Below are positions 34,968-43,132 of a stretch of DNA of 64,000 bases, piece after piece. The stretch spans positions 1 to 64,000 of the forward strand of contig JACKLV010000006.1 in NCBI GenBank assembly GCA_024235755.1, written 5' to 3'. Source of the DNA: Burkholderiales bacterium. GTDB taxonomy: Bacteria > Pseudomonadota > Gammaproteobacteria > Burkholderiales > Nitrosomonadaceae. Made by a program: the position numbers and the translations under genes. A model generated the notes under the pieces. That model had not been told where the DNA came from, made no database searches, and was given only the letters and a program-made list of their open reading frames with translations. Position 1 is the first letter of the stretch. Every line of letters starts with the position of its first letter.

Positions 34968-36944
34968 ATGTTATCAACACCGGGTATAGGTTCTGGACTA
35001 GATGTCAACGGGATAGTCAGTCAATTAATGTCCATAGAGCGCAGGCCACTTCTAGCACTCGATAACAAAGAAGCTCGGCAGCAAACTCAATTGACTGCAT
35101 TTGGCACACTTAAAGGCGCACTTTCATCTTTCCAAAGCAGCCTGGCATCGCTAACAAGTCCAGCGAAATTTTCGGCTATTTCAGCAGCCATATCAGACAC
35201 GTCACTTGCCAGTGTCAGCGCAAGCTCTTCTGCCGTTACAGGAAACTATGACGTTGAAATTCAATCGCTGGCACAATCACAAAAACTAAAATCCGCCAAC
35301 TTCGCTTCAACTAGCACTGCCATTGGAAGTGGGACGCTGACCATACAATTTGGCACATACAGTGGCGGCACTTTTACGCTAAACCCGGATAAAGCTGCTC
35401 AGGCCATAACAATTTCTCCTACCGATTCTTCCCTTGCAGGTATTCGTGATGCAATTAATAAAGCAGACGCGGGAATTTCGGCAAGCATTGTCAATGACGG
35501 CTCGGGAGACAGACTGGTAATTGCATCAAAAGATACGGGACTTAGCAATGCACTTAAAATCACAGTAACGGACGATGACGGCAATAACACAGACAACTCC
35601 GGCTTATCTCAACTTGCCTACGACGCATCCATTGGTGGCACGTCCAATCTGACAGAGACAGTTGCGGCGAGTAACGCAGAGATGGTGATTGATGGAATTC
35701 CGATCAGCAAAGCTTCCAACACAATTACGGATGCCATTGAAGGAGTAACTTTCAATCTGTTGAAAGCAGAGGTCGGTACGACTACAACGTTGAGTATTAA
35801 TCGAAACACCGCAGGTATCGAAAAAGCCGTATCGAATTTTGTAAATTCTTATAACGAACTCAATCAGACAATTACAGATTTATCAAAATACAATGCGGAA
35901 ACAAAGCAAGCTTCCATTCTAACAGGCGACTTCACTGTAAGAGCGTTACAGAATCAGCTACGTAACGCATTATCTGAGCCTTTAAAAACAGCGGGAGGCG
36001 GACTGAGCATCTTGGCTGAAATAGGCGTTTCTTTTCAGGAAGACGGTTCACTTAAACTGGATTCCAGTAAATTAAGCAATGTTGTTAACGATGTAAACAA
36101 AGATATATCGACCCTGTTTGCGTCTGTTGGCAAAACCAGCGACAGTCTGGTTTCATTTGTCAGTGCAACATCTGATACAGTCAATGGAAACTATCAGCTC
36201 GATATCAGTCAGCTTGCAACTCAAGGCACCGCAATCGGATCCACTCCAGCCGCACTCACAATTAGTGCCGGAGTTAATGACACGCTAGATCTCACAATAA
36301 ATGGCACAAGTGCCAGCATAATTCTTGCGGCTGGAACTTATGACGCAGACTCGTTAGCCGCTGAGATACAGTCAAAAATCAACGGTGAATCAACTTTTAA
36401 TTCCAATAATCTCAGTGTTAACGTTACTCAATCGGCAGGAACTCTGACAATTACTTCCGATCAGTATGGGTCGTCCTCATCTGTCGAAATTACAGGCGGC
36501 AACGCTGAACTCGATTTGTTTGGAACCGCCGTTGAAACAACCGGCCTAGACGTAGCAGGCAAAATTAATGGTATCAGTGCCATCGGTTCAGGACAAACGC
36601 TTACCGGGACAGGTAACAGCGAGGGGCTCGTTCTTCAAATCACTGGTGGCAATACCGGATCACGCGGATCTATCGATTTCGCACATGGATTTGCAGCAAA
36701 GCTCGATCAGGTCATTAATAAAATGTTGGACGGCAAGCTCATTGACAATCGTATTGAAGGGATCAATGCAAAAATTGATGATATTAATGATCAACGAGAG
36801 TCACTCACTCGAAGACTTGAAGACGTCGAGAAACGCATACGTGCACAGTTTTCTGCACTTGATACCATGATTGCCAGCATGACTCAAACCAGTACCTTTC
36901 TACAACAGCAATTATCCAGACTACCCACGATTGATAATAATTAA
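34968..36944 (+). CDS. fliD: Flagellar filament cap protein FliD
   Basis: 658-aa hook-associated protein 2, longer than the enteric protein of about 470 aa. FliD_N is at the start (GIGSGLDVNGIVSQLMSIER, KLKGALSSFQ-type segment) and FliD_C in the second half (ISKASNTITDAIEGVTFNLL; KAVSNFVNSYNELNQTITDL; C-terminal coiled coil IRAQFSALDTMIASMTQTST, then FLQQQLSRL). The extra length comes from two flagellin-IN-like insertions, one near residues 85-200 and a second near 400-540 (VNGNYQLDISQLATQGTAIG), which look like a duplicated surface domain. AGGGA precedes the ATG. Confidence 0.93.
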   Translation: MLSTPGIGSGLDVNGIVSQLMSIERRPLLALDNKEARQQTQLTAFGTLKGALSSFQSSLASLTSPAKFSAISAAISDTSLASVSASSSAVTGNYDVEIQSLAQSQKLKSANFASTSTAIGSGTLTIQFGTYSGGTFTLNPDKAAQAITISPTDSSLAGIRDAINKADAGISASIVNDGSGDRLVIASKDTGLSNALKITVTDDDGNNTDNSGLSQLAYDASIGGTSNLTETVAASNAEMVIDGIPISKASNTITDAIEGVTFNLLKAEVGTTTTLSINRNTAGIEKAVSNFVNSYNELNQTITDLSKYNAETKQASILTGDFTVRALQNQLRNALSEPLKTAGGGLSILAEIGVSFQEDGSLKLDSSKLSNVVNDVNKDISTLFASVGKTSDSLVSFVSATSDTVNGNYQLDISQLATQGTAIGSTPAALTISAGVNDTLDLTINGTSASIILAAGTYDADSLAAEIQSKINGESTFNSNNLSVNVTQSAGTLTITSDQYGSSSSVEITGGNAELDLFGTAVETTGLDVAGKINGISAIGSGQTLTGTGNSEGLVLQITGGNTGSRGSIDFAHGFAAKLDQVINKMLDGKLIDNRIEGINAKIDDINDQRESLTRRLEDVEKRIRAQFSALDTMIASMTQTSTFLQQQLSRLPTIDNN

Positions 36945-37006
36945 CTTATTTGCTGTTTGTAATCAATAATATTTTGTTTGTTGCAATTTATCTGAAGGAG
37001 CGCCTA

Positions 37007-37411
37007 ATGTATGCAACCACTACTAGCCCTATTTCCGCATACCAGCGAGTCGGTGTAGAGACAGGGGTAGAATCAGCCAATCCACACAAACTCATTCTAA
37101 TGTTGTTTGAAGGTGCGCAAGAAGCCCTTGCTAAAGCCAAAATACATATCAGACACAATGAAATTGCAAAAAAAGGGGAGATGCTTTCTAAAGCAATTAT
37201 GATTATCGATCATGGTTTAAAAGCTAGCCTCGATGTCAATGCAGGCGGTGAATTAGCACTTCATCTTCAAGCGCTGTATGACTATATGGCCAATCGGTTG
37301 TTAAGCGCAAACCTAAAGAATGACATTGAAATCATTGATGAAGTCAATGGATTATTAAATGAACTATACGGCGCATGGAAAGCCATCGGAAATACTGCCA
37401 ATTTTTCGTAG
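37007..37411 (+). CDS. fliS: Flagellin export chaperone FliS
   Basis: 134-aa helical chaperone that binds the flagellin C-terminus before export. AYQRVGVETGVESANPHKLI followed by LMLFEGAQEALAKAKIHI is the family start; LHLQALYDYMANRLLSANLK and WKAIG near the end are typical. The ATG at 37007 has GGAG 7 nt upstream; the open frame to 36950 is not used. fliT-like gene follows. Confidence 0.94.
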   Translation: MYATTTSPISAYQRVGVETGVESANPHKLILMLFEGAQEALAKAKIHIRHNEIAKKGEMLSKAIMIIDHGLKASLDVNAGGELALHLQALYDYMANRLLSANLKNDIEIIDEVNGLLNELYGAWKAIGNTANFS

Positions 37412-37462
37412 CGAAAAAATTAATTGATCGATATGCACACAAAAACAAAGGTTCTTAACAAT

Positions 37463-37798
37463 ATGGATAGCAAGCAACTGATTAATTTATATGAAGAGAT
37501 AAAAACCGTCACAAACAAAATGGTAATAGCAGCACAAAATGGTGAATGGGACAATCTGATCCAGCTTGAAAGAAAATGCAGACAACTCACGGACGAACTG
37601 ACACGTAATGAATCCAAAACTTTATTAACTCACGAATTACAACAAAGGAAAATTGAAATAATTCATCAAGTACTTGATGACGATGCACAAATCAGGTCAA
37701 TTACTGAACCTTGGATGAAAAAGTTACAGGACATACTTTGCACTAATGAACGCAAACGAAATTTGCAGCAAGCTTATGTGTCAGGCAATATTTTTTAA
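37463..37798 (+). CDS. fliT: FliT-like flagellar chaperone
   Basis: About 111-aa helical protein. LYEEIKTVTNKMVIAAQNGE then WDNLIQLERKCRQL matches the FliT pattern, and its place directly after fliS supports the call. In enterics FliT chaperones FliD and inhibits FlhDC. I prefer the ATG at 37463 (MDSKQ), since FliT proteins start near this residue; an ATG at 37433 would add 10 residues and neither has a strong ribosome site. Moderate confidence, because FliT is poorly conserved. Confidence 0.75.
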   Translation: MDSKQLINLYEEIKTVTNKMVIAAQNGEWDNLIQLERKCRQLTDELTRNESKTLLTHELQQRKIEIIHQVLDDDAQIRSITEPWMKKLQDILCTNERKRNLQQAYVSGNIF

Positions 37799-37868
37799 TT
37801 CAGAGTGAACCTGTTTTTTGTTTTTATAGTGCATTTCAGCTGCAAAAATTGGTATATAGGTAATTATT

Positions 37869-38882
37869 ATGATTCCAACCACTATAAAAGCAGAAAACAT
37901 TTCGCAAGAAACATCCCTTAAAGCAGTTACGCCTGTCAAACCAATTGCGCCCGTTTCACGGGTTGCCACGGTAACTGATTACAATAACGATTTCAATCAT
38001 TTTGTTCAAGGTCAGAAATACCAAGCAACAGTGGAAGGGCGCTTATCCAATGGCAACTTTAATGTGGTAATTTCGGGTAAATTGCTAAAAATGCATTTGC
38101 CTCATAACACTCAATCGGGCGATAAAATTGAACTGACATTTCTATCGCATCAACCAAAGCTTAGGTTTGCTTTGCACAATGAAAGCCTATACAACACAAC
38201 AAAAGAAAGCGCCGTAATTAGTACGACTGGACGATTTCTGGACACTATTATTCACGAAACAGGCAAAAATACCTTATCGAAATCAACCATCAATACCAAT
38301 TCAATACTGACACAAACTTCTCTAAATAACCCAGAATTCCCACTTTTATTGCAAAAAACAATTCGACAAAGTGGTTTATTCTATGAATCTCATTTAGCAA
38401 AATGGATAAATGGCAACATTACACTTGAAGAAATAAAGCAAGAACCGCAAAATAAAATAGTTAACGCGGCATCTTCTGTAGTTACTTCAACGCCTCTGGC
38501 TGTTCCGGTTAATGCACAAAGTGTTTCACTTGTTCAGCAACAGTTGATCGCGTTAGAGGCGAACCATATCGTCTGGAACGGAGAAATATGGAATGGGCAA
38601 CAAGTACGATGGAATATTTATGAAGAGAATGCATCAAGAAACAAAGAAACTGATGAAACTGCAGTTCGTTGGAATACAAAGCTCACACTCACTCTGCCAA
38701 AATTGGGAAAAATTGTCGTGACGCTTTCACTTAATTCTAATGATTTACACATTTCCGTAAACGCTGCAGACAATAGTACGGCTTTATTGCTTAAAATTAA
38801 CCAAACACCTCTCAAACAAAGCTTGCAAGAAAAAGATCTTACTATGCAATCACTTAAAATTGATCATCATGGACAAAATTGA
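37869..38882 (+). CDS. FliK-like flagellar hook-length control protein
   Basis: 337-aa protein with a disordered, Thr/Ser-rich N-terminal part and a C-terminal FliK-type domain (about 225-330): WNTKLTLTLPKLGKIVVTLS followed by LNSNDLHISVNAA, then LKQSLQEKDLTMQSLKIDHH. The real fliK is normally in the fliEFGHIJK operon, so this is probably a second, accessory copy. Its last 14 nt overlap the next gene, a small FlhB-C-terminus homologue, a pairing that fits the FliK-FlhB partnership in substrate switching. Confidence 0.7.
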   Translation: MIPTTIKAENISQETSLKAVTPVKPIAPVSRVATVTDYNNDFNHFVQGQKYQATVEGRLSNGNFNVVISGKLLKMHLPHNTQSGDKIELTFLSHQPKLRFALHNESLYNTTKESAVISTTGRFLDTIIHETGKNTLSKSTINTNSILTQTSLNNPEFPLLLQKTIRQSGLFYESHLAKWINGNITLEEIKQEPQNKIVNAASSVVTSTPLAVPVNAQSVSLVQQQLIALEANHIVWNGEIWNGQQVRWNIYEENASRNKETDETAVRWNTKLTLTLPKLGKIVVTLSLNSNDLHISVNAADNSTALLLKINQTPLKQSLQEKDLTMQSLKIDHHGQN

Positions 38883-39147
38883 TGCGGATTTTAAGGCTGT
38901 TGCGCTCGCCTATCGGGAAGGGGAAATTGCGCCTAAAATTGTCGCAAAAGGACGTGGGGTGATCGCAATGGAAATCATAAAGCGCGCGAAAGAATCCGGC
39001 GTCTATGTGCACGAATCAGCTGAACTGATTGCATTGTTAATGCAGGTAGATTTGGACGACAGAATCCCACCGCAGCTCTATGTAGCCGTAGCTGAATTAC
39101 TTGCCTGGCTTTACCGATTGGAGCAAAATCAAAATAAGATTGCATAA
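38869..39147 (+). CDS. Small FlhB C-terminal-domain homologue (FhlB/FlhX type)
   Basis: About 92-aa soluble protein equivalent to the C-terminal cytoplasmic domain of FlhB/YscU. KAVALAYREGEIAPKIVAKG and GVYVHESAELIALLMQVDLD then DRIPPQLYVAVAELLAWLYR match FlhB's FlhB-CC part, where the FlhB NPTH cleavage site has no counterpart because the protein begins just after it. Such FhlB/FlhX proteins can replace the cleaved FlhB tail in export. The ATG at 38869 overlaps the upstream stop by 14 nt. Confidence 0.85.
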   Translation: MDKIDADFKAVALAYREGEIAPKIVAKGRGVIAMEIIKRAKESGVYVHESAELIALLMQVDLDDRIPPQLYVAVAELLAWLYRLEQNQNKIA

Positions 39148-39193
39148 AAATACGAATTGATCGTTGCGTCATGTGCACCCGGAGACTTTAACA

Positions 39194-39973
39194 ATGGTCG
39201 AATCATTCCAGAAAATCGATCCTACAAGCAGCGCCAATGACAGCGAATGTCCTCCTGAAAACAGCGAGATTTGTAGAATTCGTTCAAAAAAAACCATCAT
39301 TCGTATTCTTCATGAAATCATGCAAAAAAATACTTTGGTCACATTATATTTCGATCAAAGTAACCACTTTATATTAACTTCCATACTCGCTATAAACGAA
39401 CAATCAAATGAATTATTGATTGATTATGGCGCTGAGCCAGAACTTAATTCGCTTGCTCTAAAATCAAGTCATTTGACCTTTATCACTTCACAAAACAGAA
39501 TTAAAATTGAATTTGAATGTAATCAGATCAGTTCATCACGATTGAATAATCGTGATGTATTTACAGTCAATTTGCCCGAATCGTTGATTCGGTTGCAAAG
39601 AAGGCATAATTACCGGATTACCACTCCCATCCTCGACCCCTTAAAATGTATTATTCCAATACCTTCCGAAGAAGATTTATTTAAAGCGGAAATCACGCTA
39701 ATTGATCTCAGTTGTGGCGGTATTGGCGTAATTGACCATCATCCCGTTATTAATTTCGAACCGGGAATGATTTATCAAAATTGTCAAATCCATTTACCTG
39801 GATTCGGATGTATTAATACAGCCATTGAGGTCAAAACCACGTACGAAATCACACTTAAAAACGGTCAATTATGTAAACGAGCCGGTTGTCAATTTATTGA
39901 TTTACCAACTGAAATGGAAGCTCTAATTCAGCGGTATGTTACTAAGTACGAACAAACAAAATTAACGCTCTGA
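39194..39973 (+). CDS. ycgR: YcgR-like flagellar brake protein with PilZ domain
   Basis: About 259-aa cytoplasmic c-di-GMP receptor. The N-terminal YcgR domain is at about 25-130. The PilZ domain follows with LQRRHNYRI (RxxxR) and LIDLSCGGIGVID (D/NxSxxG), the two c-di-GMP-binding motifs, both intact. When bound to c-di-GMP, YcgR slows the motor. The ATG at 39194 has GGAG 9 nt upstream; the TTG-initiated frame to 39164 is not used. Last gene of the flagellar set. Confidence 0.9.
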   Translation: MVESFQKIDPTSSANDSECPPENSEICRIRSKKTIIRILHEIMQKNTLVTLYFDQSNHFILTSILAINEQSNELLIDYGAEPELNSLALKSSHLTFITSQNRIKIEFECNQISSSRLNNRDVFTVNLPESLIRLQRRHNYRITTPILDPLKCIIPIPSEEDLFKAEITLIDLSCGGIGVIDHHPVINFEPGMIYQNCQIHLPGFGCINTAIEVKTTYEITLKNGQLCKRAGCQFIDLPTEMEALIQRYVTKYEQTKLTL

Positions 39974-40090
39974 ACACCATACTTCAGTACAGATTCCATC
40001 ATCAGAACCCTAAAAAAACACCAGAAACAAAAGATTGCTTGCATCCACAAATTAGGTAATACAGCCAAAAATTTCTATGGAGAAACTAAA

Positions 40091-43000
40091 ATGGCTCATT
40101 CAAAAAATGTTACAACCGACTCTCAATTCAACGGAAACGGATTCTGTTCTGAACCGGGCAATATCTCAAAACCGACAGAAGTTGTTTTCATAGATCATGA
40201 TATCCATGAAACTCAGCTATTGATTGACGCCATTAAGCCGGGGATTGTCGTACATTTTTTGAATCGCGACCAGGATGGCGTACTACAGATAACACAAACA
40301 CTGCAACAATATTCCGACCTTGATGCAATCCATCTTGTTTCACATGGCAATATCGGATGCATAACATTAGGCAACAGTGTTCTGTCTTCTGCCACGCTGC
40401 ATACATACCAAAATGCTCTGTTTTCCTGGCAATCCGGACTCAAACAAAATGCAGATATTTTGATATACGGCTGCGATGTCGGGCAAGGCACATCGGGTCA
40501 ATATTTTATTCAACAGCTGGCATCGCTCACCGGTGCCAACATCGCTGCATCAAGCAGTTTGACAGGTAGCCACAAGTTGGGTGGTAACTGGACACTCGAT
40601 ATCATCACCGGCGATCATGTACCCAGGATTGCGTTTCATGAAAAAGGTCTCGAGTCTTTCAGCGCCACACTCGCCACAAACACATTAGACTTTACTAACG
40701 ACACAGTTGCACTTTTTGTTACCGCAACACATCCAACAACCGACTTCGGCACGATCAATTTAAAAATTGTCAATAACATCAATTCAACCGGAGTTCTAAA
40801 TGGATTATTAACACTCGCTTTAACTGGATCGGTCGATGATACATTCAACGATTTTTTTTATGGCGGCGGTTCGGATGGCGAATACCTTGTCATCTATACC
40901 GATGGCCGGGAAGTAGACTTTCAGTCCATCGATTTTGGCAGCGGTAACAGCTCGAGTTATACCAGTTTGACGGTTTACGCTTATAGAAACGGCACTCTGT
41001 TGGGCAATCAGACTTTTAGCCCGTCGGGTGCCAACTTTCCGAATGATGACATTACCACTGAAACAGTCGCATTTACCGACAGTATTTTCGACAATGCGGA
41101 TGAAATACGTTTGATCGGCGTCGACGGCGCGAATGTAGACGTTGTCAATACATTAATTGATAACATAGTCATTGCGGACCCTGTAACCGGGCCAACAATC
41201 ACCTCGGCAACATACAATGCCAGCACAAATTCGCTGGTGGTAACCGGAACCGGCATGAGTGCAACCGGTGGTGCAGTAAACGATATTGACGTATCCAAAC
41301 TGACACTTACCGGAGAAGGTAACAATACCTACACACTGACCTCGTCGAATGTTGAAATTGATTCAGCCACTCAGTTTACAGTAACGCTGAATACAACTGA
41401 TCAGCTCAGCATTGAAGGATTACTTAACAAAAATGGCACCGCGTCTGTCGATGCAACAACCTATAATATTGCTGCCGCTGCAAACTGGAATCCGTCTCAG
41501 GCAGGTAATGCAGACGCAACTGCCAGTATCACGGTCAGCAATATACAAACACCTACCATTACTTCGGCAACGTACGACGCGAGCACCGGCAGTCTGGTTG
41601 TCACTGGTACCAATCTGGTTAAAGCGGTGGGCGCGACCAACGACATCATCGCCAACAAATTTTCCTTGACCGGCGAAGGCAGCAGTACCTATACGTTGAC
41701 GGATACTTCCAATGTTGAAATCACCTCTGCCACTCAATTTACCCTTACGTTGAGTGCCACAGACAAGGCGGCAATCAACCAGACCCTGAATAAGAACGGC
41801 ACCAGTTCAGTTGGTGGCACATCGTTCAATCTGGCGGCTGCCGACGACTGGAACACGGTGATTGGCAATGCCGACATATCAGACGCCACGAATGCTATCA
41901 CTGTCAGCAATGTAGCGGCACCGACGATTACCAGTGCAACATACGACTATTCCACCAACACACTGACAGTCACTGGTACCGGTTTCCTCAAACGGACCGG
42001 CGCAGCCAACGATATCGATATTTCAAAGCTGACCTTTACCGGCGAAGGCGGCGCAACTTACACACTGACCAGCGCTTCCGATGTGGAAATCACTTCAGCG
42101 ACTGAATTCTCCGTGACTTTAAGCGGCGCCGATCTGACTAATGTAGAAGCCCTGCTCAACAAGGATGGCACCACTTCGGCAACCAGTGGCACAACCTACA
42201 ATCTAGCGGCTGCGGAAGACTGGGCTGCGGGTGCAGACAGCGCCGTCAATGTGGCCGATACGGCCGGCAATGGTATCACTGTCTCCAACTATTCCGTGCC
42301 CACGATTACTTCGGCAACTTATGACGCCAGCACGGGACAACTGGTGATAACCGGCACCAACTTTGTCAACAAATCCGGCGCAACCAATGACATTGACGTT
42401 TCTCTGTTCACATTCACCGGTCAAGGTGGAAATACCTATACCCTGACCGACACCAGTAACGTGGAGATTACTTCAGCCACGACGGCAACGGTTACTTTAA
42501 GCGCTACCGATTTGCTCAACGTCAATGGATTATTGAATAAAGATGGCACGAGTTCTGTAGGTGCAACGACCTACAATCTGGCGGCTGCGGAAGACTGGCT
42601 GGCCGGCGCACCCGCCGCCAACGTCATTGCCGACGCCACCAACGCCGTCACGGTCAGCAACGTAGCTGCGCCCACAATCACCAGTGCAACCTATGACGCC
42701 AGTGCGGGCAGTCTGGTCGTAACCGGCAGCAATCTGGTCAAAGCAACTGGCGTCAATAACGATATCACCGTCAATAAACTTACGTTCACCGGTGAAGGCG
42801 GTACGACTTATACCCTGACTGATACCAGCGATGTGGAAATTACGTCCGCGACCTCGTTTACTGTTACTTTGTCCGGTACGGATAAAGCGGCAATCAACCA
42901 GATCCTGAATAAGAACGGCACCAGCTCAACCGGTGGCACAACGTTTAATCTGGCGGCTGCCGACGACTGGAACACGGTAATTGGCAATACCGATATATCC

Positions 43001-43132
43001 GACGCCACGAATGCCATTACTGTCAGCAATGTGGCAGCGCCCAATATTACCAGCGCGACATATAATTATTCAACCAATGCATTGGTGGTTACCGGAACCG
43101 GTTTTCTGAAAAACAACTGGCGCAACCAATGA
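40091..43132 (+). CDS. Giant DUF4347 repeat exoprotein, N-terminal part up to a frameshift
   Basis: 1013 codons, ending at a frameshift. GGAG precedes the ATG. A DUF4347 domain (about 30-195: EVVFIDHDIHETQLLIDAIK, LVSHGNIGCITLGN, ILIYGCDVGQG, GANIAASSSLTG) is typical of large secreted adhesins that use type I secretion. A non-repeat beta-domain follows (about 200-365). Then come copies of a 125-aa repeat beginning PTITSATYDAS and including FTGEG..TYTLTD, VEITSAT, LLNKDGTS and YNLAAAEDW. In the sixth copy the run AAAAA at 43109-43113 puts the reading out of frame and it stops at 43132. Compared with the other copies, one A too many is present. Without it the frame continues to 47849 for about 2585 aa. 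Confidence 0.85.
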   Translation: MAHSKNVTTDSQFNGNGFCSEPGNISKPTEVVFIDHDIHETQLLIDAIKPGIVVHFLNRDQDGVLQITQTLQQYSDLDAIHLVSHGNIGCITLGNSVLSSATLHTYQNALFSWQSGLKQNADILIYGCDVGQGTSGQYFIQQLASLTGANIAASSSLTGSHKLGGNWTLDIITGDHVPRIAFHEKGLESFSATLATNTLDFTNDTVALFVTATHPTTDFGTINLKIVNNINSTGVLNGLLTLALTGSVDDTFNDFFYGGGSDGEYLVIYTDGREVDFQSIDFGSGNSSSYTSLTVYAYRNGTLLGNQTFSPSGANFPNDDITTETVAFTDSIFDNADEIRLIGVDGANVDVVNTLIDNIVIADPVTGPTITSATYNASTNSLVVTGTGMSATGGAVNDIDVSKLTLTGEGNNTYTLTSSNVEIDSATQFTVTLNTTDQLSIEGLLNKNGTASVDATTYNIAAAANWNPSQAGNADATASITVSNIQTPTITSATYDASTGSLVVTGTNLVKAVGATNDIIANKFSLTGEGSSTYTLTDTSNVEITSATQFTLTLSATDKAAINQTLNKNGTSSVGGTSFNLAAADDWNTVIGNADISDATNAITVSNVAAPTITSATYDYSTNTLTVTGTGFLKRTGAANDIDISKLTFTGEGGATYTLTSASDVEITSATEFSVTLSGADLTNVEALLNKDGTTSATSGTTYNLAAAEDWAAGADSAVNVADTAGNGITVSNYSVPTITSATYDASTGQLVITGTNFVNKSGATNDIDVSLFTFTGQGGNTYTLTDTSNVEITSATTATVTLSATDLLNVNGLLNKDGTSSVGATTYNLAAAEDWLAGAPAANVIADATNAVTVSNVAAPTITSATYDASAGSLVVTGSNLVKATGVNNDITVNKLTFTGEGGTTYTLTDTSDVEITSATSFTVTLSGTDKAAINQILNKNGTSSTGGTTFNLAAADDWNTVIGNTDISDATNAITVSNVAAPNITSATYNYSTNALVVTGTGFLKNNWRNQ

